A DNA stretch of 64,000 bases from DAOPYU01 sp942493245 (GTDB lineage: Bacteria; Sumerlaeota; Sumerlaeia; UBA8349), in assembly GCA_942493245.1 (NCBI GenBank), contig OW818685.1, positions 4,588,001 through 4,652,000 of the forward strand. The letters run 5' to 3'. Positions 20,933 to 30,900 of this stretch are shown piece after piece (the stretch's first letter is position 1; each line of letters begins with the position of its first letter). A model generated the notes under the pieces. It was not told the DNA's origin, did not search any database, and saw nothing but the letters and a program-made list of their open reading frames with translations. The position numbers and the translations under genes were made by a program.

Positions 20933-22603
20933 CTATTCCACAATTTTTCCATCCAACGGTCTGTCATCCATTTCCCGCGCCAGAATCAAACACAGCGCGA
21001 ACAGCGCCAGCATTCCCCACAAGCCCACCGACATGCCCAGGAGGCCAATCCCCTTCGAAAACAAAGGCGCGCCGAACGGAAAGCGCATCGAAACACACCC
21101 GGCGGCGAGGCCCCAGAGCAACGCCTCCATTCCCGCCCATTTTTTCCGAACCACGAGCCAGACCCCAACGCCCGCCGCCACTCCCACCGGCGCGATCCCC
21201 CAAGTCTGCAACCGGATCAATCCGAAACCGGCCACTACCAGGCCCAGAAACACGCCCAGCGCCGCGGCTCGGACAGACTCCGCCAATCGGGCATAACACG
21301 CCAGCAGCGGCCACACCAGCATCACGGCGTAATGGTCCCAGCAAATGCTCGGCGCCAACAGGCCCAGCAGGATGAACAGGCCGTACACCATTTCCCGCGA
21401 CACCCGGCGGCCCGGCCAGGTGCACCAGAGGACCAGAAGCCCGCACGCCAGTAACGCCAGGCGCGTCAGGCCATTCGCCCAACCGGCCCCCAGATCCACC
21501 CACGGCGTTGTTGAATCGGAAACAACGAACAGATGGTGGAACAACGAGTTGAACGACTGATTTTCGGCGTCCCGATAGAAGGCCATGCCATGATGCGCCC
21601 AGGTGGATTGGCCATACCCCATCTGCTCGAGCAGGGGCCGAAACGCCCGGTGTTGTTCCCACCCCACCCACGCCACCGAAAGCGCCAGAAAAACACCCGT
21701 GAAAAGCGCCATCCAGAGCGCCGAGCGGAAGGCGGTATTTTTCCAAAGAGCGCGGCCCCAACTCCCTCCCTCTTCCAAGGCAACGCAACCCGAGGAAAGA
21801 CGGGTTGAGGTGGCACGGGCGTTCCGCCCATGATCTTGTCTCCGGATAAATTTCTCTCCCGCTTCTTCCGAAATTCCAGAGTTCGTCCCCGCCTCCGACT
21901 CTCCCGCCTTTTTCCCCGAAACAACCTCCCCAATCGCCTGCCATCCGAAATACGGCAACAGAATCCCCGGGGCCAGTTTGAACAGGAACGCAAACGCCGC
22001 CGCCGCTCCCGCCGACGCACTGTACCGCCGCTTCAGCAGCGCAAAGACCCCCGCGTAACAGAAGAACAGCACGCAGTTGAGTTGCCCGGCGGTCAGAGTC
22101 CGGTAGAGGGGACTGCTCAATGCGGCCAACAGCAGCGCCACCGCCCACCCCTCCCAGCGGCGTCCCAACCCGAGGGACCATACGGTCAAAACCAGCCCCC
22201 CGATGAACAGCAGATGGTTCAACAGAAACCAGACCCGCAACGCCTCGTAGGGGTCCATCAGCCCCAGAGGCGAAACCACCAGCCCCGTAAAAGGCGGGTA
22301 CACATAGGGATTGAGCGACTGGAACCCGCGTTGATTCCCCACGGCGAACAGTTGCTTTTCGTCATAGGGGTCCAACCCGCGCGGCAACATCCAGGCGCCC
22401 AGATAGAGGTGCTTGAAATCGTTCCCGTGGAGCGCGCCCTGGAAAGGTTCCGAACGGAGCGGTCCCACCAGCATGACCCAGACGTACCCCCCAAGCGCGG
22501 CCCAGAAAAGCGCTCGCCACACCCAGACGTCCCGCCTCGGGGGGGCACCTCGCATCGCGTCTGAACCTGTTTCCAGAGAATCGTGAACCGCTTCTTCCCG
22601 CAC
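20933..22603 (-). CDS. Polytopic membrane glycosyltransferase-like protein, GT87 (DUF2029) type
   Basis: The protein has 556 residues and about ten hydrophobic helices. Features of the GT87/GT-C type: an acidic loop after the first helix (GNDFKHLYLGAWML, with RGLDPYD following), then NPYVYPPFTGLVVSPLGL. GT87 enzymes move mannose or a similar sugar from a polyprenyl-phosphate donor to an acceptor on the outer side of the inner membrane. An insertion at about 225-285 is hydrophilic. The GTG start at 22603 has AGGAGAGG 6-8 bp upstream; ATG 16 codons later is an alternative. It follows another membrane protein of similar type (22727-24781), and the two probably act on the same envelope glycan. 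Confidence 0.72.
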   Translation of the reverse strand: MREEAVHDSLETGSDAMRGAPPRRDVWVWRALFWAALGGYVWVMLVGPLRSEPFQGALHGNDFKHLYLGAWMLPRGLDPYDEKQLFAVGNQRGFQSLNPYVYPPFTGLVVSPLGLMDPYEALRVWFLLNHLLFIGGLVLTVWSLGLGRRWEGWAVALLLAALSSPLYRTLTAGQLNCVLFFCYAGVFALLKRRYSASAGAAAAFAFLFKLAPGILLPYFGWQAIGEVVSGKKAGESEAGTNSGISEEAGEKFIRRQDHGRNARATSTRLSSGCVALEEGGSWGRALWKNTAFRSALWMALFTGVFLALSVAWVGWEQHRAFRPLLEQMGYGQSTWAHHGMAFYRDAENQSFNSLFHHLFVVSDSTTPWVDLGAGWANGLTRLALLACGLLVLWCTWPGRRVSREMVYGLFILLGLLAPSICWDHYAVMLVWPLLACYARLAESVRAAALGVFLGLVVAGFGLIRLQTWGIAPVGVAAGVGVWLVVRKKWAGMEALLWGLAAGCVSMRFPFGAPLFSKGIGLLGMSVGLWGMLALFALCLILAREMDDRPLDGKIVE

Positions 22604-22628
22604 CCGAACCTCTCCTGTTTTCGACGGA

Positions 22629-22725
22629 TCGAAACCGCAGTTGAACCTAAAAATCGCAGTTGAGCGTCCTATCCGCGGCTTTCCTCATTGGCGGGCGAGA
22701 CGCCCGCCCTCCCATGAAACACTCC
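22629..22725 (-). repeat. Family A dispersed repeat, partial copy (A3)
   Basis: Reverse orientation. It has two tandem versions of the terminal repeat (GAAACCGCAGTTGA and AATCGCAGTTGAGCGTCC, from about 22631) and the core hairpin GGCGGGCG-AGA-CGCCCGCC (22690-22708). It sits in the gap between the two membrane protein genes. Confidence 0.75.
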
Positions 22726-22726
22726 C

Positions 22727-24781
22727 TTACAGCCCCAGTTTACTCGCCCGTTCCGCCACACCCTCCCGGATCAGGTCGTTTCGCAACTCCTCCACCCGGG
22801 TCCGATTCTCATACCGCTCGATCCACGGCAGGTTCTCCGGCGTGCGGCGAATCCAGATCGCAAACGGATCGCGTTTCTCCACCCCCAGGTAGAGCAGCGC
22901 CCAGCCGGAATCGGGACGGACCAGTTCACAGTTGATCAGTTCGCTTTTCTCCAGAAACAGCCAGTTTATGTTCCACGCCTCGACCACCTGACGCCAGGGA
23001 CGAACGCCTGCAAGGTCGTCTCCCAGCAGTTTTCGCCGACTCTCGATGAACCGTTCGGTCCAGCCGTTGCAAATGCTCTGTTCGTCACGCAGAAAGTCCT
23101 GGCCGAAGATGTCGAACCGGCTGTCGGTGAAGACCTGGTAATGCTCGGGACTCAAACGCCAGATCAGGTATCCGGCGCAGTTGTCCGCGTTGAACATTCG
23201 CCCCGGCAGGCGCGCCTTCAGGATAAAGTCCACCGCCGCCACAGGATAGGCGCCGGGTTCCATTTCCAGCCCGTCGAGAATCTGGCGATTCCGGTCAAAT
23301 TGAGACAGATCGAACCGGTTGACTCCCCCCGTCCCGCCTCCTGCGCGCAAGGCCATGAACGTACCAATCGCCTCGCCCGGAAAAAACACCAGCCACCCGC
23401 CCATCACGAGCGAGTATCCAATCAGGACTTTCGGTATCAAGCCGGAGAAACGCCCTTTTCCCCACCAATACCGCAGCAACCACCCGGCCAGCGGCGCGGC
23501 CGCCAATCCAAACAACACCAGATGCCGCACATGCCCCGCCGCCTGCCACCAGAAAAACCCGGCGATCAACAGATCCGACACCGGCGGCCACTCCCGGTCG
23601 AGCCCCCGCGGAAACGCCACCCGAGCCGCCAGAAGACCGGAACACAACCCAAGAAAGAGGAGAGAAAACGCGTAGGGCGGTACGCAGAGGAAAACGCTGT
23701 CTCCGGCGCCGTTCGCCAGCATCGCGCGGACATGCAAAACCGCCGCCCAGAGCGAACCCCCCAGACCCGCCACCAGAACGGAGGCTCCCCAAACCCGCCA
23801 GCGGCCCGTCAACGACCGGCCCACCAGGACTCCCACTCCCTTGGCCAGCAAAACGGTCAGAAACACAAACGCCCACGTGAAACGCAAATCCGGGGGTTGC
23901 AATTCTCCCAGAACCTCGACCAGTTCCCGGCTCTGCATCACCCGAGCGGACAACAAGTACAGCCGGTATCCGAACGGGTTGAGCAACGACGCCAGCCCGC
24001 AGAGAATGCCCAGAACCAGATACACTCCCGCGCGCAGGGCGACCGGTTTGAGTTCCTCCGCCGAGCGCCGCATGCCCCAGCGTCCGACCATCCACTCCAT
24101 CACCGTCCCGCCGAAATGCGCCGCCACGGCCACCCCGCCGAGCAGGAACCCCCCGTGCAGATTGGCCCACAACGGCATGAGAAGCGGCAACACGAACAAC
24201 CAGGGCGTCTTGAGCCGCCCCGAGCGATGCAACCACAGGACATAGAGATAGAAGACGAAGAACAGGTTTGAAATCACCGGGGGCCGGGGCCAGAACATCC
24301 GCCGCCCCACCGCCGCCGCCAGCAGAACCACAAAGAGGGCAATCACCACCCCGCGCATTCCACCGCCCGCCCGCTGGCACACGAAACGGCCCAACAACAG
24401 GTAAGTCCCCACCAGCAACAGCGCTTTGAGGACAATCAGCGTTCGCCATCCCCCCCACCCCAGGCCCTCACCCCACTGCCAGACTTTGTACATGAGCGCC
24501 TCGGAAAGCCACTCATGGTTATCCCAGTCGTAGGAAGAGGCCGTGTAGGTGAAGATGTCCTTCTGAGGAACCTGAAAGCCGTGCTCGACGATCCATTGGC
24601 CTGTTTTCAGGTGCCACCACTCATCCGTTGAGGTCCGCAGCGGGAACAGCCCGAGGGAAAAAACCACCAGGGCCAAAAACAACCACGCCGCGCAGGCCCC
24701 AACCCACCGGCCTGCGTTCCACGATTCCTTCTCCCCGGTTTCCATAGAAAAAGCCGCGCACTCTGTCTTCCGATCCGTCAT
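22727..24781 (-). CDS. Polytopic membrane protein, GT-C glycosyltransferase-like
   Basis: About 684 residues with roughly ten hydrophobic segments and a hydrophilic C-terminal domain of about 170 residues. The first periplasmic loop reads STDEWWHLKTGQWIVEHG followed by QKDIFTYTASSYDWDNHEWLSE. This Asp-rich, Trp-rich loop is typical of GT-C-like proteins that use polyprenyl-phosphate sugars. The C-terminal domain (NADNCAGYLIWRL, VFTDSRFDIFG) resembles the periplasmic part of such enzymes. I place the start at ATG 24781 because GGGAGGGCC lies just upstream; the frame is open to 24994, which would overlap the preceding gene. Family assignment is by topology and loop motif, and the acceptor is unknown. 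Confidence 0.65.
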   Translation of the reverse strand: MTDRKTECAAFSMETGEKESWNAGRWVGACAAWLFLALVVFSLGLFPLRTSTDEWWHLKTGQWIVEHGFQVPQKDIFTYTASSYDWDNHEWLSEALMYKVWQWGEGLGWGGWRTLIVLKALLLVGTYLLLGRFVCQRAGGGMRGVVIALFVVLLAAAVGRRMFWPRPPVISNLFFVFYLYVLWLHRSGRLKTPWLFVLPLLMPLWANLHGGFLLGGVAVAAHFGGTVMEWMVGRWGMRRSAEELKPVALRAGVYLVLGILCGLASLLNPFGYRLYLLSARVMQSRELVEVLGELQPPDLRFTWAFVFLTVLLAKGVGVLVGRSLTGRWRVWGASVLVAGLGGSLWAAVLHVRAMLANGAGDSVFLCVPPYAFSLLFLGLCSGLLAARVAFPRGLDREWPPVSDLLIAGFFWWQAAGHVRHLVLFGLAAAPLAGWLLRYWWGKGRFSGLIPKVLIGYSLVMGGWLVFFPGEAIGTFMALRAGGGTGGVNRFDLSQFDRNRQILDGLEMEPGAYPVAAVDFILKARLPGRMFNADNCAGYLIWRLSPEHYQVFTDSRFDIFGQDFLRDEQSICNGWTERFIESRRKLLGDDLAGVRPWRQVVEAWNINWLFLEKSELINCELVRPDSGWALLYLGVEKRDPFAIWIRRTPENLPWIERYENRTRVEELRNDLIREGVAERASKLGL

Positions 24782-24911
24782 GCGCGGCCCTCCCGTTGTT
24801 GCATCCATTCCAAGAGAATCATCCTGAGAAACCACCGTTGAGCGCCGCTGGGATAGATTGAAACTCGCCCCTGCGGTTGAGTTCCCCCTGCCCACGGTTG
24901 GACACTCCTTT

Positions 24912-27900
24912 TCAAGACTTACCCATGCCCTCCAGAACCTGTTCAACCATCTGCGGTGTCGGCTCCTGCTTCGCGATGCGCATGCGCGCCACAATCTGAT
25001 TGAGCGCGCTCTTCAGATCCCGCACGTTCGACTCCACCCGCTGCGCCAGGGTCCGCAACACTTCGTTCTGGATATGGACCCCTTCGAGCACATCCGCCTC
25101 GTGGCGCAGAATGGCCATGCGCGTTTCAAAGTCCGGTGGTTGAATGTCCACGATGATTCCCGCACCAAAACGCGAACGCAACCGGCGTTCCAGGTGGGCG
25201 ATGTCTTTGGGTGGCCGGTCCGACGTCATCACAATCTGACGGTTCGCCTGATAGAGCGAATTGAAGATCTGGAAAAACTCTTCCTGCGCCCGCTCCTTCT
25301 CGGCCAGACCATGCACGTCGTCAATCAACAGAACATCGGGACTCTTATACAATGCGCGGAATTTGCGGATCGTATTGTTCTGAATCGCTTCAATCAGAGC
25401 GTTAATGAACTCTTCGGTGGAGGTATAAAGCACCCGTAAATCCGGCTTTTTACTCCGAATTTCGATCAAAATCGCCTGGATCAGGTGCGTCTTACCCAAC
25501 CCCACATCCCCGTGCAGGAAGAGCGGGTTGTAGTCCCCCCCCGGATTGGACGCGATTGCCCGAGCCGTAGCATGGGCGAAATTGTTGCGGGCGCCCACTA
25601 CAAAATGCTCGAACGTGTAGTCCTGCAACACCGGCAGAATAGTCATGGAAGCCGAGTCGAATACCAACTCCCCTTCCTCTTCTTCCGCCACCGGCTCGCT
25701 TTCCACACCTCCCTCGCGCAAGCGCCGGGAAGTCCCGCGGAACTTATCCTGCGCGCCCTGTTCCTCACCCATGCGCGCCTGGATTTCCGCATAAAACGCC
25801 TGAGCGCGCACATCTCCCGGGCGCTTCTCCAACGCTTTATTGACCGTCTCAAGCGCCGTCGCAAACTCGCTCGTCTCGGCCAGAATTTCGGCGATATTCA
25901 ACAACTCCGCCAGAATTTCCTCTTCCAGACCGACGTGGTCGAGCACGTTCACCAGCGACCAGCGCAAATCCAGATCCATCGGGAAATGCCGGATTGCTTC
26001 GACCAGAACCGTCTGGGCGTTCATCCATTCCGCTTCCTGAAGATACCGGGCGCAGATCTCGGAATACCGTTTCTTCAACAAGGCCGGGCAGGCCAGCACT
26101 TCGTCCAGCGCCAACGCGCGTTCACGCAAATCGTCGCGCCGCGACTCGAGTCTCAACCCCGACTCCACCGCCCAGACCGCCTGCGCCACCAATCCCGCCG
26201 CCTCATGCAGATCCGCCAGACGCAACGCCAGGTCCGCGCCGCCCCGGTTCAAGCCCGCTTCCACGCGAAACGCCAGCATTTCCCCCAGCAGATCCACATC
26301 GTCGGGCAAGAGTTCCAGCGCCGCCTCATAATGCTGCAACGCCTCGGCAGCCCGCCCGGCATTGCGACAGAACCAGGCCCAGTCCTGAATGGCCTCGGCA
26401 GCCCGCCGGTTCAACCCGCCTTCTTCCAGCAACGAAATCTGCATCGCGCGCGCAGGCTCGAAATCCGGCGCCGCCGCAATAATCTGACGCAAAGCGTTGA
26501 CCGTATCCCCCAGCGATTTCTGCCGCTGCGCCAGTTTCAGGAGCCGACCGATCTCCTCCCAATGCTCCGTGACCGAACCCGTCGCGCAACAGGCGTCAAT
26601 CCACGGCTGCGCCAATTCCTCGTCCAGAGAATCGTTCAATCCCAGAACGCTCTCGAGGAGGCGTAAAGACCGGGCATAGTCCTTCTGTTCGACACACACT
26701 TCCAGAGTCTTCTTCAGCAGGACAACCGCCTCTTCCCACTTCCCTTCCTCACACAAAATCCGAACCTGAAGCGTCACCACTCGCGGATCGCCTGGGAAAA
26801 AGGCTTCGAGCCGCTCGATCAACTGCTCCGCTTCTTCCGAGGCGCCCGCTTTCAGGTGAATCTCAAGCAATTGCAGCGCATCGTGGTGGAAAGCCGCCTG
26901 ATCGCCCGACGCCTCGTGGATCTGCAAACACAACTCCCACGCGGCCTGACACTCCGGCTCTCCATCCAACACCTCCCGACACGACCCCAGAGCCGACTCG
27001 AACTCCCCTTGACTCAGGAAAATCTCCGCCATCCGCAAGCGCGTCTCACGCGCATCGCGCGTGTTTCCCATCCCCTCGTGCGCCGTCAGCAGTTGGCCCA
27101 ACACCTCCAGATCACCCGGCGCAATCTCGAAAATCTTCAAGAGAATATCGAGTTGCATATCCGTCGAGCCATTTTCGGCATACACCTGCGCCAGCGAACG
27201 GAAACAGTTCAGCGCCTCCTCAATCCTCTCCAGACTCAGGTACCAGTCGCCCAGACGTTCTTTCACGCCCAAGTCGTGCGGGTCGTTCTCGAACAACGAT
27301 TCGAGAATAGCCACGCCCTTTTCCGTGAGTTCCGCATCGTAATAGAGATCCGCGGCCTTGAGGGCCGCGTCGCGCGCTTCGGTTGCGCGATCGGCCTCTG
27401 TCAGCCGTTTGGCCCGCAACAACAGATAATCGCAGCGCTGCGTCAGCCGGGCGGGTTTGTCCACCACAACCGCATCCAATTCATCGAGAGCCGCCAGAAC
27501 GGCATCCAGATCGCTCATCCGCTCGAGCAGCGGTACCACTTCTTGGACCGCCTCAAAGTAGGCGTCCGTCAGATCCAGCGCCAGCAGATTCCGCAAACGC
27601 CGCAGATGCCACGACAAATTCTCCGGATCCACAAGGACCGCCGTGGCGTAGAACGGAACCCCCTCCGCCCGCCGATCCTCCTTCTCGAACGCTTCCACCG
27701 CGTCCAGCAACTCCGCCATTGCGGCCTTGCTCTCCGGTTTGCCCGGTTTCTTTTCAAGCAGCGCCAGCGTCTCGCCCGCCGCATCGAAATAGGCTTCGGT
27801 CCGCCCCAGCGCCAGAAGGTTGCGCAGACGCCGCAGTTGCCACGGCAGATTATCCGGAGACACAAGGGACGCCGTCTTATAGAACGGCGCCACTTCCGCC

Positions 27901-30900
27901 TCCAGGCCCTGCTTCTCGAAAGATTCCGCCGCGTCCAGCAACTCCGCCATCGCCACCGGGGTCTCGGGCGCTCCAACTTCCCCCTCCAGCAGGGGGAGCG
28001 TTCCGCGCGCCACTTCGAGATACGCCTCGGTCCACCCCAATGTCAGCAGATTGCGCAAGGCCCGCAAGCGCCACGGCAGGTTTTCCGGACTGACCAGAAT
28101 CGCCGTCTGGTAGAACGGCGCCACTTCCATCAGCAGTCCCACCTTCTCAAACGATTCCGCCGCGCTCAGCAGTTCCTCAATGGCGGCCAACGTGTCGGGC
28201 GCATCCACTTTTCCCTCGAGCAGCGTCAGCGTTTCGCGCGCCATCTCGAAATACGCCTCGGTCCGGTCCTGCGCCAGAAGGTTGCGCAATGCCAGCAGAT
28301 GCAGTTCCACATCATCCGGACGCATCTGGACCGCCGCCGCATAGAGCGGTGTTACGTCGGCCTGCATGCCTTCTTTTTCGATTTGCCGGAAGACCCCGAG
28401 CAATTCATCCAACGCCACCTGGGCGCCCAGATGGTCCTCCGTTGCGGTCAACAACGTCATCGTCGCCCGGGCCGCCTCGAGGTATTCCTCCATGCGGCCC
28501 AGAATTCTGAAGTTGCGCAGATTGCGCAGTCGCAATTCGATACTGTCGGGATTCATCTCGATGGCCGTCTTGTAGAACGCCACCACTTCGGTCCGCATCC
28601 CCTTGCTTTCATGCTGCTCGATGGCGGCCAGGAACGCATCCACCGCGGCGCCGGTGCCTCCGAGCGCCTTCGAGATCTCCGTCTTCAGTTTCAGGGCCGC
28701 CTGACGCAGGGAACCCCCCTGCTCGATCAGCAAATCCACCCACTGCGTCGCCGCCCCGAAATCCCGCGTATCGAAGGCCGCCTGCGCCAATTCCAGCGCC
28801 AGCCCGTTTGCCTCGGGCGCTCGATCCTGCGCCCGGCAACAATCCTGCAAATGCCGTTTGACCCCCATGTGATTCGGAAAACGTTCGTGCAGCTGCTCGA
28901 TCAGTTTCAACACCGCCGGACTGGATTCCCACGCCGACAGCCGTCCCACCGCTTCGAGGCATTGGGCAATCGCCGCATCCCCCATCTTGGGGTTCATCAG
29001 GTGCGCCTTCAGATACAGACACACAACATCCTCGCGCTCGGGAACCCGTTCCAGAAGACTCTGAAATTTTCCCTGGGCGTCAGCCAGACGCCCCTCGGCC
29101 AGAAAAAACTCGGCCTGCGCCAGCATGTGCGTCACGGCTTCTTCAATCTGTCCCGTGGCCAGTAACGCTTCTTCGAGCGCCCGGTTTGCGTCCCCATGCG
29201 CCGGATCCAGCGACAGCACCAGCCGGTACATATCGAGGGCGCGCGGAACGTCCCCGCCCTCCTGAGCCATCCGCCCCGCCTGGATCGCCTTGTTCAACAA
29301 CACCGCGTGGCGCGGGAACCGCTCCAGCAGGTTTGTCAGGCACGTCATCGCTTCCGTGCCCGCCATGTCCTTGAAACCCTCGAGCAAGGCCAGACTCTGA
29401 GCCAGAACCGCCTCGCCCGCCTCGGGACTCTCCAGGACTCCCTGGATCGAACGCAACCGCAGGTCGTCGCGCCCCGGATCCATGTCGAGCGCCTTGGCAA
29501 AAAGCCCCATCGCCTCGGGAATCTGACCCGAACGCAGGTGCGACTCCGCCTGCATCACCACATTCTCGATCGCCTCGTTTTTACGCCCCGACTCGATGAG
29601 CGCCTTTTCGATGGCTAGTCGCGCCTCCTCAAGGTCCGGCTGCGCTTCGGCGGCCAGACGATACACCTCGAGCGCCTTGTCAATATCCCCTTCGCTCTCG
29701 AGAATCTTGCCCGTCTGCAACGCCTTGTCCAGCATGGCCGCATTGTCGCGGAAACGCTGAAGGATCTTGGCCAGCATCCCCAGCACGTCATCGCCTGTCG
29801 GGCCGGTGGTGAAGCTATCCACCATCTGCAAACACTGATTGACGATCGCCTCGTCCACTTCCGGACTCGCCAGCACCGCGTTCAGGTACTTCTGGCGAAT
29901 GTCGTCGCGCTCGGGCGCGATTTTCAGAATCTGATCGTAACACGACAAGGCCTCGGGCAGTTTTCCCTGGCTCAGGTACTCCTCGGCCTGTTCTTCGAGC
30001 CGGTGAATCACCTCCTCACCGCGCCCGCCCTGAACGAGGAGCCGTTGAATCGCGCCATCGAGATCGGCTGGGCGGAATCCGCACGCGCGCAGTTTCTCGT
30101 AAATCACCAAAGCCCGCTGGCCAAAACCGGCGGCCTCAATCCGCTCAGCGCACAGCAAGGTTTTCTCATGCAGCGACTTGTTGTCGGGAAACCGATCGAG
30201 CAACCGTTCCAGACATTTCGCCAGCGGCTCACCCTCGCCCATCGAAGCCGAGAACCCATCCAGAAGGTCCAGACACTGCTTCATATCCTCACGTTTGGGT
30301 TTGGTGCGGGCCAGCACTCCCTCGATGAACAGATTGCGCATATCGTCACGCGACGGGTCCAGTTCCACCACCCGGGCGTAACAGTCCAGCGCCTTGTCCA
30401 TGTCGTCGCGCTTGCGATACTCTTCGGCGCGCTGCAGGATCTTGACCGTGGCCTCGTCGGTCCGTCCCATCTTGGCCAGCAGTTCTTCCATGGCCTCCTG
30501 AGTCTCGATCACGCCGGGACGGAAAATCTCGACCCGCTTGTAAATCTCAAAAGCCTTTTCCCACTCCTGCCGTTTCTCGAAAAGTTCGGCAATCCGCATC
30601 ATTTCATCCATCATCTGGGTCTTGCGTTCCAGATGGTGCAGGCACTCGGCATAACGCAGCCGAGTCGGAATATCTTCGAGGTTGTGTTCGAGATACAGCG
30701 CGTAGGTGTTGGCCGCGTCCTCCCACATGCGCTTGCTGGTGTAGAGTTCGGCCAGTTGCAGTTGCAACGTCGCGCGCTCCTCGACTCGGCCCAATGCGGC
30801 GCACGCCTTCACCAACCCCTGCAACGCCTCCACATTGCGAGGTTCCTCCGCCACAATCGCCACAAAACTCTGATACGCCTCTTCGGCTTTCCCATTTTCG

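Noticed and set aside
24912..25700. Chromosomal origin (oriC) next to a dnaA gene
   Set aside because: The DnaA-like part is the end of a fusion lacking domain IV, and no cluster of DnaA boxes, dnaN or rpmH is adjacent.
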